Source: Panopea generosa
Lineage: Eukaryota > Mollusca > Bivalvia > Adapedonta > Hiatellidae
Direction of reading: 5' to 3'
NCBI GenBank assembly: GCA_029582155.1
Contig: CM055905.1
Location: 67,353,618-67,417,617 of the forward strand
Length of the DNA stretch: 64,000 nt
Shown: piece after piece, positions 47,116-60,248 of the stretch
Numbering within the stretch: the first letter of the stretch is position 1
Layout of the letters: every line of letters begins with the position of its first letter
Program-made: the position numbers and the translations under genes
Notes under the pieces: model-generated
The model's database searches: none
What the model saw: only the letters and a program-made list of their open reading frames with translations
Told to the model about the DNA's origin: nothing

Positions 47116-47993
47116 ATAAATAGACAAACACTTACCAAAAGACGTATTTTTTTTTCTGATAATCTATAATATCGGTTACATTATTGCTAATCAATTTAGT
47201 ATGTGGTCTAGCTATATGCGTCAAGTTCATTGAGAAACATTACATACATTTACAATATTGCCAATGTCAGATGAATATGTTATCATATTGTGCATTATGT
47301 ATAAGTAATTAATGCAAATATACAACGAAAGTGTATAATGACAAATGTGTGTTACCTTAATATACGTAAATCCAATTATCCAAAACTAATCGTTACTTGT
47401 GTATGTGTTAGATATACATCCATAGATAAATACTCGCCTAATCAAATATTGTCTTACCTTAAATGCCCCAATTAACATACTGAGATGTGACTGTAGAACA
47501 CGGGGAAGTGATGTGTTTCAAATTTGAGGCTATGTCAATTTTTTTAGCTTAAATTTGGTTTTTCATATAAATTCTAGAAATATAGTTTGAGTATCAAAAC
47601 TGTTTTACAACCTCGTGGCCATATGAGAAAATTTGTAAGTTACTTGCAGAGAATTGTGGTTCGTCTCGAGTTAATCAAAAAATAGATTTCACTACTAAAT
47701 CTAAATGTCATACTTAAACTTGTACTGTGTTGAAATAATGGCGTTAATCCTTAAAGAAACAATACAATATGTACACACGCACTTAAGATCTGTTTCACTT
47801 TTCTCTGCAACGATTTAACATTGTGCAGTTTAAATAAGTGTTAAGAATGCACGTGTAACAATATCTATAATACATCAGAAAAAACAACAACATATAGCAT
47901 GGTCTGCATCAAGGGTGTTTGCCATGTGCGTTCTCTGAATACTAAATCATACGTCTACATATATAGATATTATATGAGTTGTTATATAAAAAG
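47116..47993. other. Putative 3' UTR or intergenic after exon 24
   Basis: AT-rich. No AATAAA or ATTAAA hexamer; GATAAA variants occur at about 47115 and 47424. Confidence 0.45.
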
Positions 47994-48287
47994 TGCAGCC
48001 ATGCCCTAGGAGTGGAGCGTCCGCCTCGCATGCGGAATGTCGTGGGATTGATTCACTTGAAAAATAGTACTAGAAGCGTCTTCATTTGGCGCTCAGCATC
48101 TAGAAAATAGTTCTAAATCTGGTCGACCCGGTGTCAGTATAATGTGACCTGGAGGGGTATCATACCATGAGCTTGCGGAACGGCAATCGAGTGTAGCAGC
48201 TACCCAAAAACCTGTCTCAAGTAGACACTGTTGCCATGGAACTGAAACAATAAAAGCGCCACTAAACACCGTACAACAACAGCAGCA
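47994..48287 (+). mobile_element. SINE family A, copy 3
   Basis: GGAGTGGAGCGTCCGCCTCGC, ATGCGGAATGTCGTGGG, GTCAGTATAATGTGACCTGG, tail CAACAACAGCAGC. The B box is damaged. Confidence 0.8.
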
Positions 48288-49310
48288 TTGTTATATGAAC
48301 TGTCAGGTAAATGCTAAATATTTCTGAAAACTTTACACAAAAAAATATTTTAGATTCCATTTACAAAGGTGTAACTATGTATGTCCCAATGGGTCAGATG
48401 CATACCGATTATTATTTTGCACCAATGGCGCTTGAGGGTAAACTATTTCAATTAAGTAGAGAAAAAAACATGACGTTTTCCGTTTGTCTTATGCCAAAGT
48501 GAAATATTCCATTATGACTGGTTATTCGATGCATATATGGTAGACCATGAGTGACATATTTTTGTTAAAGGACTGAATCGACGATTAGATACACAGTAAG
48601 TAAATTATATTTTTATGTGACAATGTAACTGTAAGATTCACATATTTGTTTTATTATTTCACCAATTATACACGATTTTAATAAAAATGTAATATTAATT
48701 TACTTGATGGACTCACGAAGGAGAGTGTATATTGATCACAAAATATTATCATTCCCCTTTTAAAAAAAAAACGTTAATTCGACATAATAATTAAGGACAA
48801 ATAATCATTAATAGTATACCATCACATTTCACATTACGCCTTTGTTCAATGTGACGTCATCCGATACATATATATTAGTATATGGACCGTTCCAATATAG
48901 AAAAGGGGGTGACTTCATCCGGTCAATTGTACAATATTTGTAAGTATTTCAAAATGCAAGCATATCAAAAAGGCATATTATACCTAAAATAGAACAACGA
49001 ATGTGTTGGTATTGTGTTTGAATGTATTCGGTATATATAATACATGGTGTTTCGATCCAAATTCAAGTTTACGGCCTAGGCTTCACTTCGGTCCATATAC
49101 CATTCTAGGTCTGACTTCCCAGTACGTAAACCAGCATACCACGAAGTATTTGCTAAATAATGCATCGCACTTAAACTAAGCAAACCAAAACTACCTGAAT
49201 ATCTTAATAGTTCAAGTGTTCCAAAATAAAACATGAAATTGGTTAAAAGTGCTTTTGAAACTGATTCCGTTGTTTGTCTATTATGCTTTTTTAGTTGCAT
49301 TTGTAAAATA
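48288..49310. other. No recognised element
   Basis: ORFs at 48311-48502 (+) and 49076-49300 (-) carry no motif I recognise. Confidence 0.45.
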
Positions 49311-49314
49311 ATTT

Positions 49315-49750
49315 AGCTTTGGGATTTGTTGTTTTATTATTGTAAACGTTTATCTATTGTAACGTATAGCTTTTGTGTTTATTCTTTTATTATTGTAACC
49401 AATTACTTATAGTAACATATAGATTTTGTGTTTATTGTTTTATTATTGTAAACATTTTCTTATTGTAACATATAGTTTTGTTTTTATTGTTTTGATATTG
49501 TTAACGTTTACTTACTGTAACATATTGCTTTTGTATTTATTGTTTTGTTTTATAAACGTTTACTTACTGTAACATATAGCTTTTATCTTTATTGTTTTAT
49601 AATTATTATTTTTATAAACGTTTACATATTACAACATATAGCTTTTTTGTTTATTGTTCTGTTTACTTATTGTAACATAGTTTTTGTGTGCATTGTTTTT
49701 GATACTGTTATTGTAAACGTTTACTTATTCTACAATATCGATTTTGTATG
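49315..49750. repeat. ~55-bp minisatellite
   Basis: About eight units of TTTACTTATTGTAACATATAG, CTTTTGTGTTTATTGTTTT, ATTATTGTAAACG. Confidence 0.9.
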
Positions 49751-50336
49751 ATTCTAAAGGTCTCACTACACAGTCAGATTCCGCTATACCATCTCTATAT
49801 ATATCTGCCTGTTTCACTCTTTTTAAACATACAATTTTTTAAAGTTGTTTCTTTCTAGAGAACGAATGAATTTCTACTTAAAAATGCACACTAACTGGAA
49901 GGTTGACCACGTTGTTTTATTTAAATGCAGTGGAGTCTGTCACTTCAGTTTTTATCAAAAAGCAGTCCATGCTTGTCCCAAAATACATCCGCCTCCTAAA
50001 ATCAAATAAAACTTAGTTCCTGTGGATCCAGTGGAGTTTCATCTCTGTATGACTTTGTTTTACACATCTGAAAAAAAAATCATAATTTCATTGAACCGCT
50101 TTCAAAATATACCAAACCAAATAACGCAGTACTTTTTTTTGCGTAATAATCCTTACCGTGGCTCAAAAGGGGCATAACTGTGTAGTGAGACGTAAACGTT
50201 GTATGTAGTGGGTAGTTTTAGTTTCACCTTTACACACGTCTTCGCATTGTTGCTTACATGTAATAATATACCTGCTGTGAGTTGTAATTATTCTTTGTTT
50301 CAAATTTCTGTATACCGTGACATCTTACCGCTTGTA
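49751..50336. other. No recognised element
   Basis: GGTCTCACTACACAGTCAG (about 49760) is complemented loosely by CTGTGTAGTGAGACG (about 50180), which may mark the ends of a degraded ~430-bp element. Confidence 0.4.
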
Positions 50337-50430
50337 TTGAGACGTCTAGCCGTTTGTACAATTGTAATATATTGAGACGACTAGCCGTTTGTATAATTGT
50401 AATATATTGATACGACTAGCCGTCTGCTCG
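50337..50430. repeat. ~34-bp tandem repeat, three units
   Basis: ATTGAGACGTCTAGCCGTTTG and TACAATTGTAATAT in three near-identical units. Confidence 0.85.
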
Positions 50431-51149
50431 TTGCCAATTGTAGCTGTTTATTGTATTCAAACATTGACAATATATGAAATTATACAATGTCAAACTTGTA
50501 CTGGTTATGGTTATACCGGATAAGGATATCTGCATTTTCACCGGGGTTAGATATTTCTACCTCACAATAGAACCGAGATCAAATTCTCGCGCTATGACGT
50601 TTAGACTCATTTATGACGTAACGTATAAAATATATGACGAAACTCATATAATTTAACATCTTAAAAGCGACTGTTGTAAAAAATATAATTAAAACATCAG
50701 TTGAAAATAATTATCTTATATGTTTGGTATGCAAGAAAAAACAGGATAGAACATTCGGCATAGCCTCGTTCCCGCAAAAACCGTTATCCCTCGGGACAGA
50801 ATTGTCTATCCGAACTTCAAACCCGTGTAAGATTCTAATAATCTCCATCATGCCGTAGCCATCATCATTATTTGTCTAGTGATATGGCTTCTACAAAAAT
50901 GTTTATGAGTATGTTTGTGTGTTTATATAATACATATGACCATAATATTGCATTTTCAAGAGAAAAGCGTTATTTTGACTTCTTTTATTTATTTTGTGTT
51001 GTTTTATGATGTGACAACAGGGGAGAGCGGGGTTTGATGCACTAGTTTTTAGTTCATCGGTGGTGGTTTGTGCCATAATAACCGTTATATTCCGGTGAAC
51101 TGGGTGTCTTTTTGTTTAATGTATATATTGTAGGAAATAAATACAATTA

Positions 51150-51525
51150 TTATGCTTATGCAGTATATAAATTATGTTTATGCTGTTTATAAATTACGTT
51201 TATGCTGTATATAAATTATGTTTATGCTGTATATAAATTATGTTTATGCTGTATATATATTATGTTTATGCTGTATATAAATTATGTTTATGCTGTATAT
51301 AAATTATGTATATTATGTATATAAATCATGTTTATTCTTTATATAATGATGTTTATTCTGTATATCAATTATGTTTAAGCTGTATATAAATTATATTTAT
51401 TCTGTATATAAATTATGTTTATGTTGTATATAGAGTATGTTTATTCTGTATAATAATTATGTTTATTCTGTATAAAAATTATGTTTATTCTGTATATAAA
51501 TTATATTTATGCTGTTTGTGTAGCT
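51150..51525. repeat. 22-bp minisatellite (TATGCTGTATATAAATTATGTT)n
   Basis: About 17 imperfect units of an extremely AT-rich 22-bp motif. Confidence 0.93.
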
Positions 51526-52590
51526 GTGTCCTTTATTTGCTGACGGACGTATATTTTCTTATTTATGCTTCAGTGATTTTAAACAAATTGAATTTTCGCC
51601 GTGTTTGCAATAATTGAAACATTATTAGCTTTAGTCGCATTCTGAGTTTTAACGTGTTTTTGTTGTGATTATACTTGAAATAATTCACATTGTAAGTTGT
51701 ATTGTTAACAACTTGTAAATATTTAACTCATTAACTCTTTCTGCTTACATATTTAGTTTGAGAGTTAAAGATATGATAAATACTTATCTAAATACAAACG
51801 TTATTTTGTAACTTTTAGAATCTTCGCAACGGCAAGTTTGTCTTCTTCCGGGTTTGTTGCAACATCTGTGCATAATACTACAAACAAGCATAAACTTGAT
51901 GCAAGATTAAGTGAGTATATGTTTGAGTTGTGTTGTCATGTGTTATAATTACAATCGAAAATTGAAACTACAGTTCTTGCGGATAAACCAAAATTTACAT
52001 TCGTGACGTCATTGAGCTTGACTGTAAAGAATTGTATTGTTCATTTATCATGTACGCAAACTAATGAACGGTCACATTTAGCTTGGATAAAAAAAAGACT
52101 TGTCCAAATTGGCGATTGTATATGACGTCATATGTTTCTGAACAAGCGGCATGACTTTTGACTTTAATTTTAAGTCTACATATTAGTACCCGGTAAAGAG
52201 GTGTTAGATAAATAAAATAACTTGATATGCTGGTGTTACTTTCGAGTATTTTAGTAAGTATCAATAGTGTTGAATATCTGTGCATGTACATGAAAAGAGC
52301 AACATTTCCATGAACCAGTTCAGTATTGACTTTTTGCTCTGTATATGAAAGTTCATAGTTCATGTACTTTCCTTTAGAACATTTAATAAACCCATTTAAG
52401 TTTGCCATAAGAAAATTTGATTTTACTTCTAAGCAAAATTAATAACTATACTTGAAGCGACACACGGCAATCTTTAAATCGAAGTTTCTTATGATCACTT
52501 CAAATCCATATTTTATCTCATGAGAGTATAACCAAATGGAAATATTAATCTCCTAATACGACTTTGTGAAACTTCTACTTGTGGCATGCT
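51526..52590. other. No firm element; weak exon-like stretch 51818-51910
   Basis: A stretch from AACTTTTAG to GTGAGT is flanked by splice-like signals, but the phase-1 reading meets a stop at its last codon and shows no module. A minus ORF at 52061-52408 (115 residues) has no recognised domain. Confidence 0.35.
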
Positions 52591-52599
52591 TGTTTTAAA

Positions 52600-52910
52600 T
52601 TATAATACATTTGAAAGTTTTATCGGTGTTACGCTAGTTTTGAAAATATAATTTGAATGATGCTTCTTGGGTGTCACTCTTGTTTTTAAATTGTAATTTG
52701 TCTGGAAGTTATAATGGTGTCACGCTTATATTGAAAATTATAATTTGTATGAAAAATTTTCGTGGTGTTACGCTTGTTTTGAAATTTTAATTTGAATGAG
52801 AAATGTTCGTGTTGTCACGCTTTTTTGCTATTTCAATTGTCTGAAACGTCAAGCGATGTCACGTTTAATGTGTCTAACTTCTAGTGGTATCACACGTGTT
52901 TGAAATTAAA
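52600..52910. repeat. ~60-bp degraded tandem repeat
   Basis: GGTGTTACGCTTGTTTTGAAA, ATTATAATTTGTATGAAAA-like units, about five copies. Confidence 0.75.
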
Positions 52911-54355
52911 TTACAAAGTCTGTAAAAATCCAAATTATTTTTTCCTTGAAGATATTTATTAAAGAGTCTAAAATTGAAATATGTAGCTAGCACTTTGCAT
53001 AAAAGACGATAACACATAATAAACATATTTAAAAAAAAGTATGTGAAGTAATACTATTTTCAATTAATTTCAAGAATTATGTCATTTTTGAAATTCAAAT
53101 GAAATGAAGGGTCTGCTTTCATTTCATCATGTTGATACATGTATATATTTTTCAGAAAAAGTGTTAAATGTCTCTTTATTAAATATAATATTTATTTTAG
53201 ATTTGTGCAAATCTTTACATAGCTGGTGATACCCGTATTTTTTTTTTGTTTCTCACAGGTTTAATACAATGCATTGTAAGTGTAATTGATTATTGTTCGT
53301 ATTTTTACAATACTGTATTTAGGTTTACCAGTATCATCTTCCTGCCTGCGTGGAATAACCTACAATGTTTTGGTAGGCCATAAAACCCCATTCATTCATT
53401 TTTTGGTTTGTGTTAACAAAGGTGACACACGATTGTTGTTAGTTTCATATTACGAATGTGCCGTCTCGATACAGTGATCTAATAGCAAGTTTTCATAACT
53501 ATATTCAATCCAATTGTATAACGAAAGACTGATCGTCCAGTCACATTTACTTAGATCATAGGTCATTTCCGGTAATACAGAATAGCTGTTTATAACCCCT
53601 CTAATATCATGTTTAAATTAATTTGCAGAACCCGTACGGTAAAACGAGCTGCAAACCACTAATCATTTCTTAAAAATAACATTTCTTGTATGATATTTTC
53701 CTCCAAGTTCCATTTACGTTAAAACACATTTTCTCTAATTACAGAACAATGAAAGGAACATTGAACAAAGCCACCTGACAACAATCAACAATACTGAGGA
53801 AATGAAAGCGGATGATTAATTGAATTAAAGACACCAGTAAAAAATTGAGAAAATCGTTGAGTGAGCCGTGAGGAATTAAAAAATGAACAGATACCGTACT
53901 TTTTAAGTTCAGAACTAGAACTCAATTCAGAACTGTAAGGATATTGTCCTTTTAAGGGATCTTTTTAGCAAATATTATTTAACAAAAGAAAATAACGTTG
54001 CTCTAAAACAAGAACAGAATACTGACTGTTAATCGCTATGGACAATCCTCCGACATTGTCCGTAAGATTTGTGTATGTTTTAACGTCTCACTACATCGTG
54101 TTGTGCCCCTTTTTATCATGGAAACATGATTCTTGCGCTTAAAAGAAGTCCTGTGTTATTTGGTTTGGAATACGAGTAGAGAAAAAGCTGGCATTGCATA
54201 TACTGCAATAGGACATCACTGATGTTAAAAAGTGTCTTTGATAGGATTTTAACAAATACATGTATTTTTGAGCATTTGAGGGCTTCTGTTGCAATACTTT
54301 AAAAAAATAACTTTAACAAATTCTATATAGCATGGTGTTTTTTTCGTGGAAATCC
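52911..54355. other. No coding signal; SINE-like tail near 53320-53400
   Basis: GTTTTGGTAGGCCATAAAACCCC followed by ATTCATTCATT resembles a SINE 3' end. The head is not visible. Confidence 0.4.
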
Positions 54356-54357
54356 TA

Positions 54358-54685
54358 GACCTTATTTTATTTAGAACAAAGAAAAAAAATACCTATGTAG
54401 CGAGATCTTATTTCATAAAGAACAAAGAACAAAACTGAACTGTTTATTGATACCATTTGTATATAGAACAAAGAACAAAATTCAACTATGTAGTGAGACC
54501 ATATTTCATATAGAACAAAGTTCAACTGTGTTATGAGACATTAATTTATATAGAACTAAGAACAAATTTAACTGTTTTTTAATTGGGTTTAACGCCAATT
54601 TTTAACACAAAATTCAACTGTGTATTGAGACATCTTTTTATAAAGAACAAACAATAAAATTTAACTGTAACTCTGTAGTGAGACC
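54358..54685. repeat. ~55-bp degraded tandem repeat
   Basis: TATAGAACAAAGAACAAAATT, CAACTGTGTAGTGAGACC, in about six diverged units. A short family C SINE tail (GGGTTTAACGCCA) sits inside near 54585. Confidence 0.75.
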
Positions 54686-56430
54686 TTACTTGAAATCATT
54701 TACCTGTACATGTATTGTATTGTTCATTTACAAAAAGTTGTATAACTTACATTGCCTTTTTCATATAGTTATTTATATTATTGTTTTATTTTCATTTCAT
54801 CAAAATTTAATGGACTATAATTGAATATAATGAAGTTATTTGCTTTAATAGCAATGTGTTTTAAATAATTTATTTTAATTTTTAAAACTTGTATCATTTA
54901 AAATAAATATAATCATTCATCCTGTGTTGACATTATTTGTACATATAAATTACAGGTACAATGTTGAAATAGTGTGATACATACTAATCCCAACCAAGGC
55001 AAACAAAAAATTAACTAAACACAATATCAACCGGTTTCAAATATGTATGTCACATCCGTCACAATAACAAACTACATCTGTTTTTTTCGTTAGTACATGT
55101 TACTGATATAACAGTTAAATACGGGGACATATGAGAATTGATAAGATTTTCCGATTTCCTGACGAAGTGAAATAAACCAGTGATGTTTCATTGATTTGTT
55201 TATGTCGTCCCATCTTGAGATTTTAGTGACACCCACTCCCTCCGACACAACCTGTCAATTACCAGCATCCAATCACTAAACAGTCGATTTGTTTACATGA
55301 AAATATTTACACGCCTGTTTTAACAAAACGTGGCTAGGTAAAATTTATGGGTGGTGCTTGCCTCTGAAGATAAACCTACACACTTGATTGGCATGTGTAT
55401 TAAGTCATGTTAGTGGATATCATTTTGAGAGCGTCTGACCATACAGACGATTTTTAGTTGAGTGTCATCTATCAATGAGTGATTGCATGTAGCTATCACG
55501 CACTTTTGTTTATCTGAGTTATAAACAATATAATGCTATACATAGTCCAGCAAATGCAATGAAATGTTTATAAAGTCCTATAGTTGTCCAAACTTTTGCT
55601 GTAAATGGTACATAACCGTTGGTTTGATATAGAATAAATATTACAGCATGCCTAATAACCAAACCAGATTGAACCAAATCGCCAGATAAAATCATATACA
55701 CCGATAGAAACCCGGCCAAAAGCTTGACCTCCATATTCTTGAGATCAGGTTCGTATTATCAATGTACGGACAATATATCAATATTGCTAAATATTGTCAA
55801 AAAGTGATTTTATTCCTCAACGAAAACCGATCATGAGTATATTTCAATCTATGTCGAATATGTCAAAATTTTGTAAAATATAATTATTCTTTACAAGTAT
55901 ACAGTTTCTTGCGGGTACAAAATATGTCATATAATCAATATTTTACCAATGCTTTTCTTTTTTTAATTTTCAGTGGAAAAAAATCATTTGTCAAACGGTT
56001 ACTCGTATATTCTGCCCCCTCGACGACTGTGTTGTGTGTCCCAACGCACATTTTACAATAATATAAATCATTGACATACAACTCTTTTTAACTTCTGTAT
56101 ATTAAGTATACATGTATTTTGACTTCATAAAATACATATATAGTTGTATTCTGTCTGTGTTGCTATGTTAATACATTAATAATATAGAAAGGGAAAATAA
56201 ATTAGCGCTCATGTAAACTTTGGGGAGAATGGAGGAATTTGGAGGCACATATAGGTTATAGCATGCCATTAGTAGTTTCATGAAATTGATAAATATATTA
56301 ATTTGAATCAATTGTCTAATACAGCGTACAACATGGTTTTCCGTAGTAACTCCTTTTATTACTCTTTTATTCTTGTCTCTGCAATCGTATTCCCTTTTCT
56401 TTTCTCTTCCGCTCTCTGTTAGGATTGCGT
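54686..56430. other. No recognised gene
   Basis: A minus ORF at 55519-55734 is hydrophobic (71 residues, MEVKLLAGFLSVYM start) and might be a signal- or membrane-type peptide, but splice sites and homology are unknown. A segment at 55165-55325 loosely resembles 57275-57430. Confidence 0.35.
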
Positions 56431-56431
56431 G

Positions 56432-56446
56432 CGCACGCGCGCGCGC

Positions 56447-56477
<31 letters not shown>

Positions 56478-56500
56478 TGTGTGTGTGTGTGTGTGCGAAC
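56432..56500. repeat. Compound (CG)n-(GCGT)n-(GT)n microsatellite
   Basis: GTGCGCACGCGCGCGCGCGC, then about eight GCGT units, then (GT)n. Alternating purine-pyrimidine throughout. Confidence 0.97.
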
Positions 56501-57489
56501 GTACGTATTTGTGAGTGTGAAAGGAAACATTAATCATCTATGTTATAAAATATGTTTGGCCATACTCATAACATATGTAAACACGTAACTAATGTTGATA
56601 GCATATGTGGCCTGACCAAGTTCCATTGTACATATTTGGCAATAAAAATGTAACCCATCCGATCTTAATCAAACATTTATCATGAGTTTGCAAGTGAATA
56701 TTCGTCAAATGTTTTTATATCCATATTTTTAGTGCAATTATTTTGTTATTTCTGTATGATTTTGATATACAATTGGTTGAAATATTGTAACCGAACGTTC
56801 CTATTTAGATTCTTGCATGAATATATCTACATTTCATTTCAAGAAATGTTTGGCATTGGATTTACTTCTTGTGTAACCGAAGATGAAATTATTATTTATT
56901 GAACTCCACATTTGTATTCTTTGATCAGAGTAGTAATGTTTTTATCTCATTAATCAGTTCATGTGTTTTGATAAATGCACAGAAAATATGTTAAAGAGTC
57001 TCAAATGGTGCACAATGCATATTTTATTTTCATTTTTATCTGACATGCATTTGTCGGCAAAAGCAGATGTATTACGTTTGTTTGTAACCACTGGAGGTAT
57101 GTATTACGTGTTATTTTGAAGGGCATTTCATTAATTGTTGTCCATAACTTATCTGCTATGTTTTTGTTTTTTTTCACTCCATTTTCTCCAGTTAGTGTAT
57201 CAGTACCGAAATGAGATATATATGCAACGCGTTGCGAAATTGATGAGAGTTGCGAATTCATGAAGGGATAAAACCAAACAGTGACGTTTCACTGACCTGT
57301 TACATCTGAAGATTGAGCTCCGACATCACCTATTAATTTCAAGTTATCAATTACCTGGCAGTCGATTTGTTGCATGAAGTTTTACGCGCCCTTTTAAACG
57401 GATAGAACATTTGTTCGCATACATTGAGCAGATGGTGAAAACCGCGACAGTTTTCATTGACTAACACACTACGTGATTATCATATTTAA

Positions 57490-58530
57490 ATACATTTTAG
57501 GTTTATACCAGGTGAATACTACCAGTCAGCTTGCATACCAATACAATTTCTTCTGTGAAGGATTTTCGAGCTGCTTTTTATGGCATCAGCAATGTCTTTG
57601 ATCGTGTTTAGTACAAACGACTTTTAATTAAAGCCAAAGCTGCTGGTATCACTGGAAATCTCCTCATATGGTTTGAACACTATCTTACTGATAAAACAAC
57701 ATGCTGCATTACCAGGTGCCCAATCAGATAATTGGTTATTTATTGAATTCGTTGTTCCACAAGGCTGTATTTTAGGACCTTACTTTTTCTTTTGTACATT
57801 AATGATATTTTCGAAGAAATGTATTCGAATGTTCGTCACCCAACCACTAGTTTATCTAAATAATCACATGATTACAGAAATAGAACACAACGATTATCTT
57901 GGCATTTATCTATCCAATAAGCTATCGTGGCATAAACGTATTGATAATATAAATACGGAGACTTGGAAAAAAAAATTGCACCCAAAATATCAAAATACAA
58001 AATGAATCTGCTAGGATTGTATCAAGAACAAGTAATCGTTTAGTAGTTAACAAACTATATATTGAAACTCTTTTCGAAATCGAAGACGAAAACTGGTTTT
58101 ATCTTATAAAATGAGAAATCACCTTACTCCTGATTATCTATCTTATCATGTTCCTGATTTTGTCAGTGAAAATACAAGTTACAATATTATAACGGCAAAA
58201 AAATATCCAAACATAAATCACGCATTCAAAGTATTATACAACTCATTTCTATCGTCATCTACACGAAAATAGAATGGTATTTCCGATGAAATAAACGCGT
58301 ATGAAAATGCTTGTATCTTCAAAACAATTTATATATAGTGTCAAAATAAATTAAATTTGGTGAAACAAACATTCAAGTCGACTATACCAGTTGCAGTTCT
58401 CTCAATCAAATTCTATGTATGGGTATCATCTGTGCTCGTGTTGTGATAAAGACAAATATAGATTTTCCCCACTATAGAATCGCAAGGCAAGAACTTTTCA
58501 ACACTTTGACAAAATAAACCTTAATTATCT
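57490..58530 (+). mobile_element. Decayed LINE (non-LTR) reverse transcriptase remnant
   Basis: Fragments in shifting frames read SNVFDRV*YKRLLIKAKAAG, GNLLIWFEHYLTD, VPQGCILGP, LYINDIF, then NDYLGIYLSNKLSWHKRIDN and PDYLSYHVPDFVS further on. These are the usual order of blocks in LINE RT and its C-terminal part. An in-frame stop, several frameshifts and loss of the catalytic Asp-Asp block show it is dead. Clade not assigned. Confidence 0.82.
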
Positions 58531-59165
58531 TTTTCATTGGAGAACAACATTTTGACTATGGCACAGTCAAACATTTTCGATAAAAGAACACAAAACGGTT
58601 CATGTAGACGGTTCAAATTTTTGAGAGTATATCGTTGTCGATCCCACCTCCGCCCCTATGTTTCCCAAACACTAGTTTTCTTTCAAATTCACGTGTGTGT
58701 TTTTAAAGAAACAGCTCTCACGTATATATCAATTAGTAATACACTTTTGTAATCATTCTTTTCCCTTTTCAATATCATTTATTAATTTTCACAAATTTGT
58801 AATAACTATTTTAATTTCTACCACAAATGTGTCAAATTGATAGTACGACCAGAAGAAGAATTACATATTAAGCATTATTCTTACGTTTTCGTCCTTTTTC
58901 TATTATTGTTCACCAATGTTTTGCTTACTTATAATGTATATGCATTCGGAAATATGATAATGACCACAATATATCACTTGAGCTTGACGTTTAAGTGAAC
59001 TAAAAGTAAAGCAACGATTTTAAATTATGTGTTACTTGTTAAGTAGCTTTAATCAGTGACACAAACATACATTCTGTAAGTTTCACAAACGGTTACATAC
59101 TCAAACATACAAGTAAATATGATTTATATACTTAATAATATTTGATATTCGGTGTCTTATTGCAG
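58531..59165. other. Spacer before cassette 2, no recognised element
   Basis: The first part may still be LINE 3' sequence. No promoter or upstream exon seen for the PLAT 2 exon. Confidence 0.4.
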
Positions 59166-59350
59166 AGATGCTATATAGCATTCAGGTCAAAACGAGCGAT
59201 GGATTTGTCGCCAGTATTAGTGAAGACGTGTATATTGACATAATTGGATCCCGTGGTAGGGTTAATGATGTTCAATTAAAACCAAATACAGGGAGTTTCG
59301 AGAGTGGCAGTATCAATACGTTCAATATTGAATTCGAGGATATAGGCAAG
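59166..59350 (+). CDS. Cassette 2, exon A: first half of PLAT domain 2
   Basis: Acceptor TTATTGCAG, donor AAG|GTAAAA, 185 nt, phase 1 to 0, as in 42683-42882. It reads LYSIQVKTSDG, SEDVYIDIIGSRG, VQLKPNTGSFESGSI, FNIEFEDIGK, all PLAT hallmarks. It lacks the Gly-rich insert of PLAT 1 and is clearly diverged, so the duplication is not recent. Confidence 0.88.
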
Positions 59351-60094
59351 GTAAAAGTTTTAAATATGACCTAAGTGTATCGACTTCAGTGCAATTGGTC
59401 TGAAGGTAATGTCAAAATTAATTCACTTCAAAACAATAGTTAAACGCCCAAACAGATTTGGATTTACTATCCAACACTACCATGCACGCTTTAATACCTT
59501 CATCGTGAGGTATATTTGTATAAAGTGAGGTGACATCCCTTTCAAAGGCAACTTGTTATACTGTTTAAATGTATATGTGTATAAATGTTGTATGATATAG
59601 TATAACCACAGGCGGGAGTAACAGACCTTGTTTAACCACCACCCAAAGGCGGGATATGGTGTTCCAGTGTGGCCTTCTTTTTTTATTTATAAACTTTTAT
59701 ATAAGTCCTACAACAACCTTTTCCCGTTTCTGAAAAATAATGATTAGGTGGCTCGAAACTATTGTTTAGTATAATAAAACTTCGGTTAAATGGATTTCCA
59801 TCATGAAAATAATCTTTATTTAACTATAACTCCAAAGTCATGAAAGTGATTCACATAATGGCACGTGAAGGTAGAATTTGGTCAATAATATCATTCTTAA
59901 AGAATAAGCGATAGAAATACAGAACAGAAATGTTATATATGGATAATTCCTTTTATATTTTTTCGTATAGTTGTTGTATATTAAAACGTTTGGTCAAGAA
60001 ATGTACAACGTATTAAAGTCGTAAAAACTGATAAATATGGTCTTATACTACTTACTTATTACTTTTATTCCATTGTGTTACTTCTACGTTTCAG
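59351..60094. other. Intron inside PLAT domain 2
   Basis: 744 bp against 329 bp in cassette 1; contains GGCGGGAGTAACAG and AAAGGCGGGATATGG words but no identified element. Confidence 0.6.
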
Positions 60095-60248
60095 ATTAAA
60101 AGTGTAAAAGTGACACTCAGTAAAAAAACTTTACTGACGCGTCATTGGTTACCAAATTGGATGTCATTTTACGATCTGTCATCGCAAGAATACTGCATTA
60201 TTACGATCGGCAAATGGTTGTATAGTGGTACCTCCACTTTAATACCAG
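60095..60248 (+). CDS. Cassette 2, exon B: second half of PLAT domain 2
   Basis: Acceptor CGTTTCAG, donor GTAATT, 154 nt, phase 0 to 1, matching 43212-43374. It reads IKSVKVTLSKKT, HWLPNWMSFYDLSS, EYCIITIGKWLYSG. The YCII....WL segment is shared with PLAT 1. Confidence 0.88.

Noticed and set aside
51818-51910. Possible small exon between TTTTAG and GTGAGT
   Set aside because: The phase needed by neighbouring modules hits a stop codon at the end, and no Cys module is seen.
55976-56080. Possible extra terminal exon after TTTTCAG with Cys-Cys and a stop
   Set aside because: Open only about 33 residues in the right phase, no module pattern and no homologous exon elsewhere.
57673-58005. 110-residue ORF as a live gene
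   Set aside because: It crosses several frames of a decayed LINE reverse transcriptase with stops and frameshifts on both sides.
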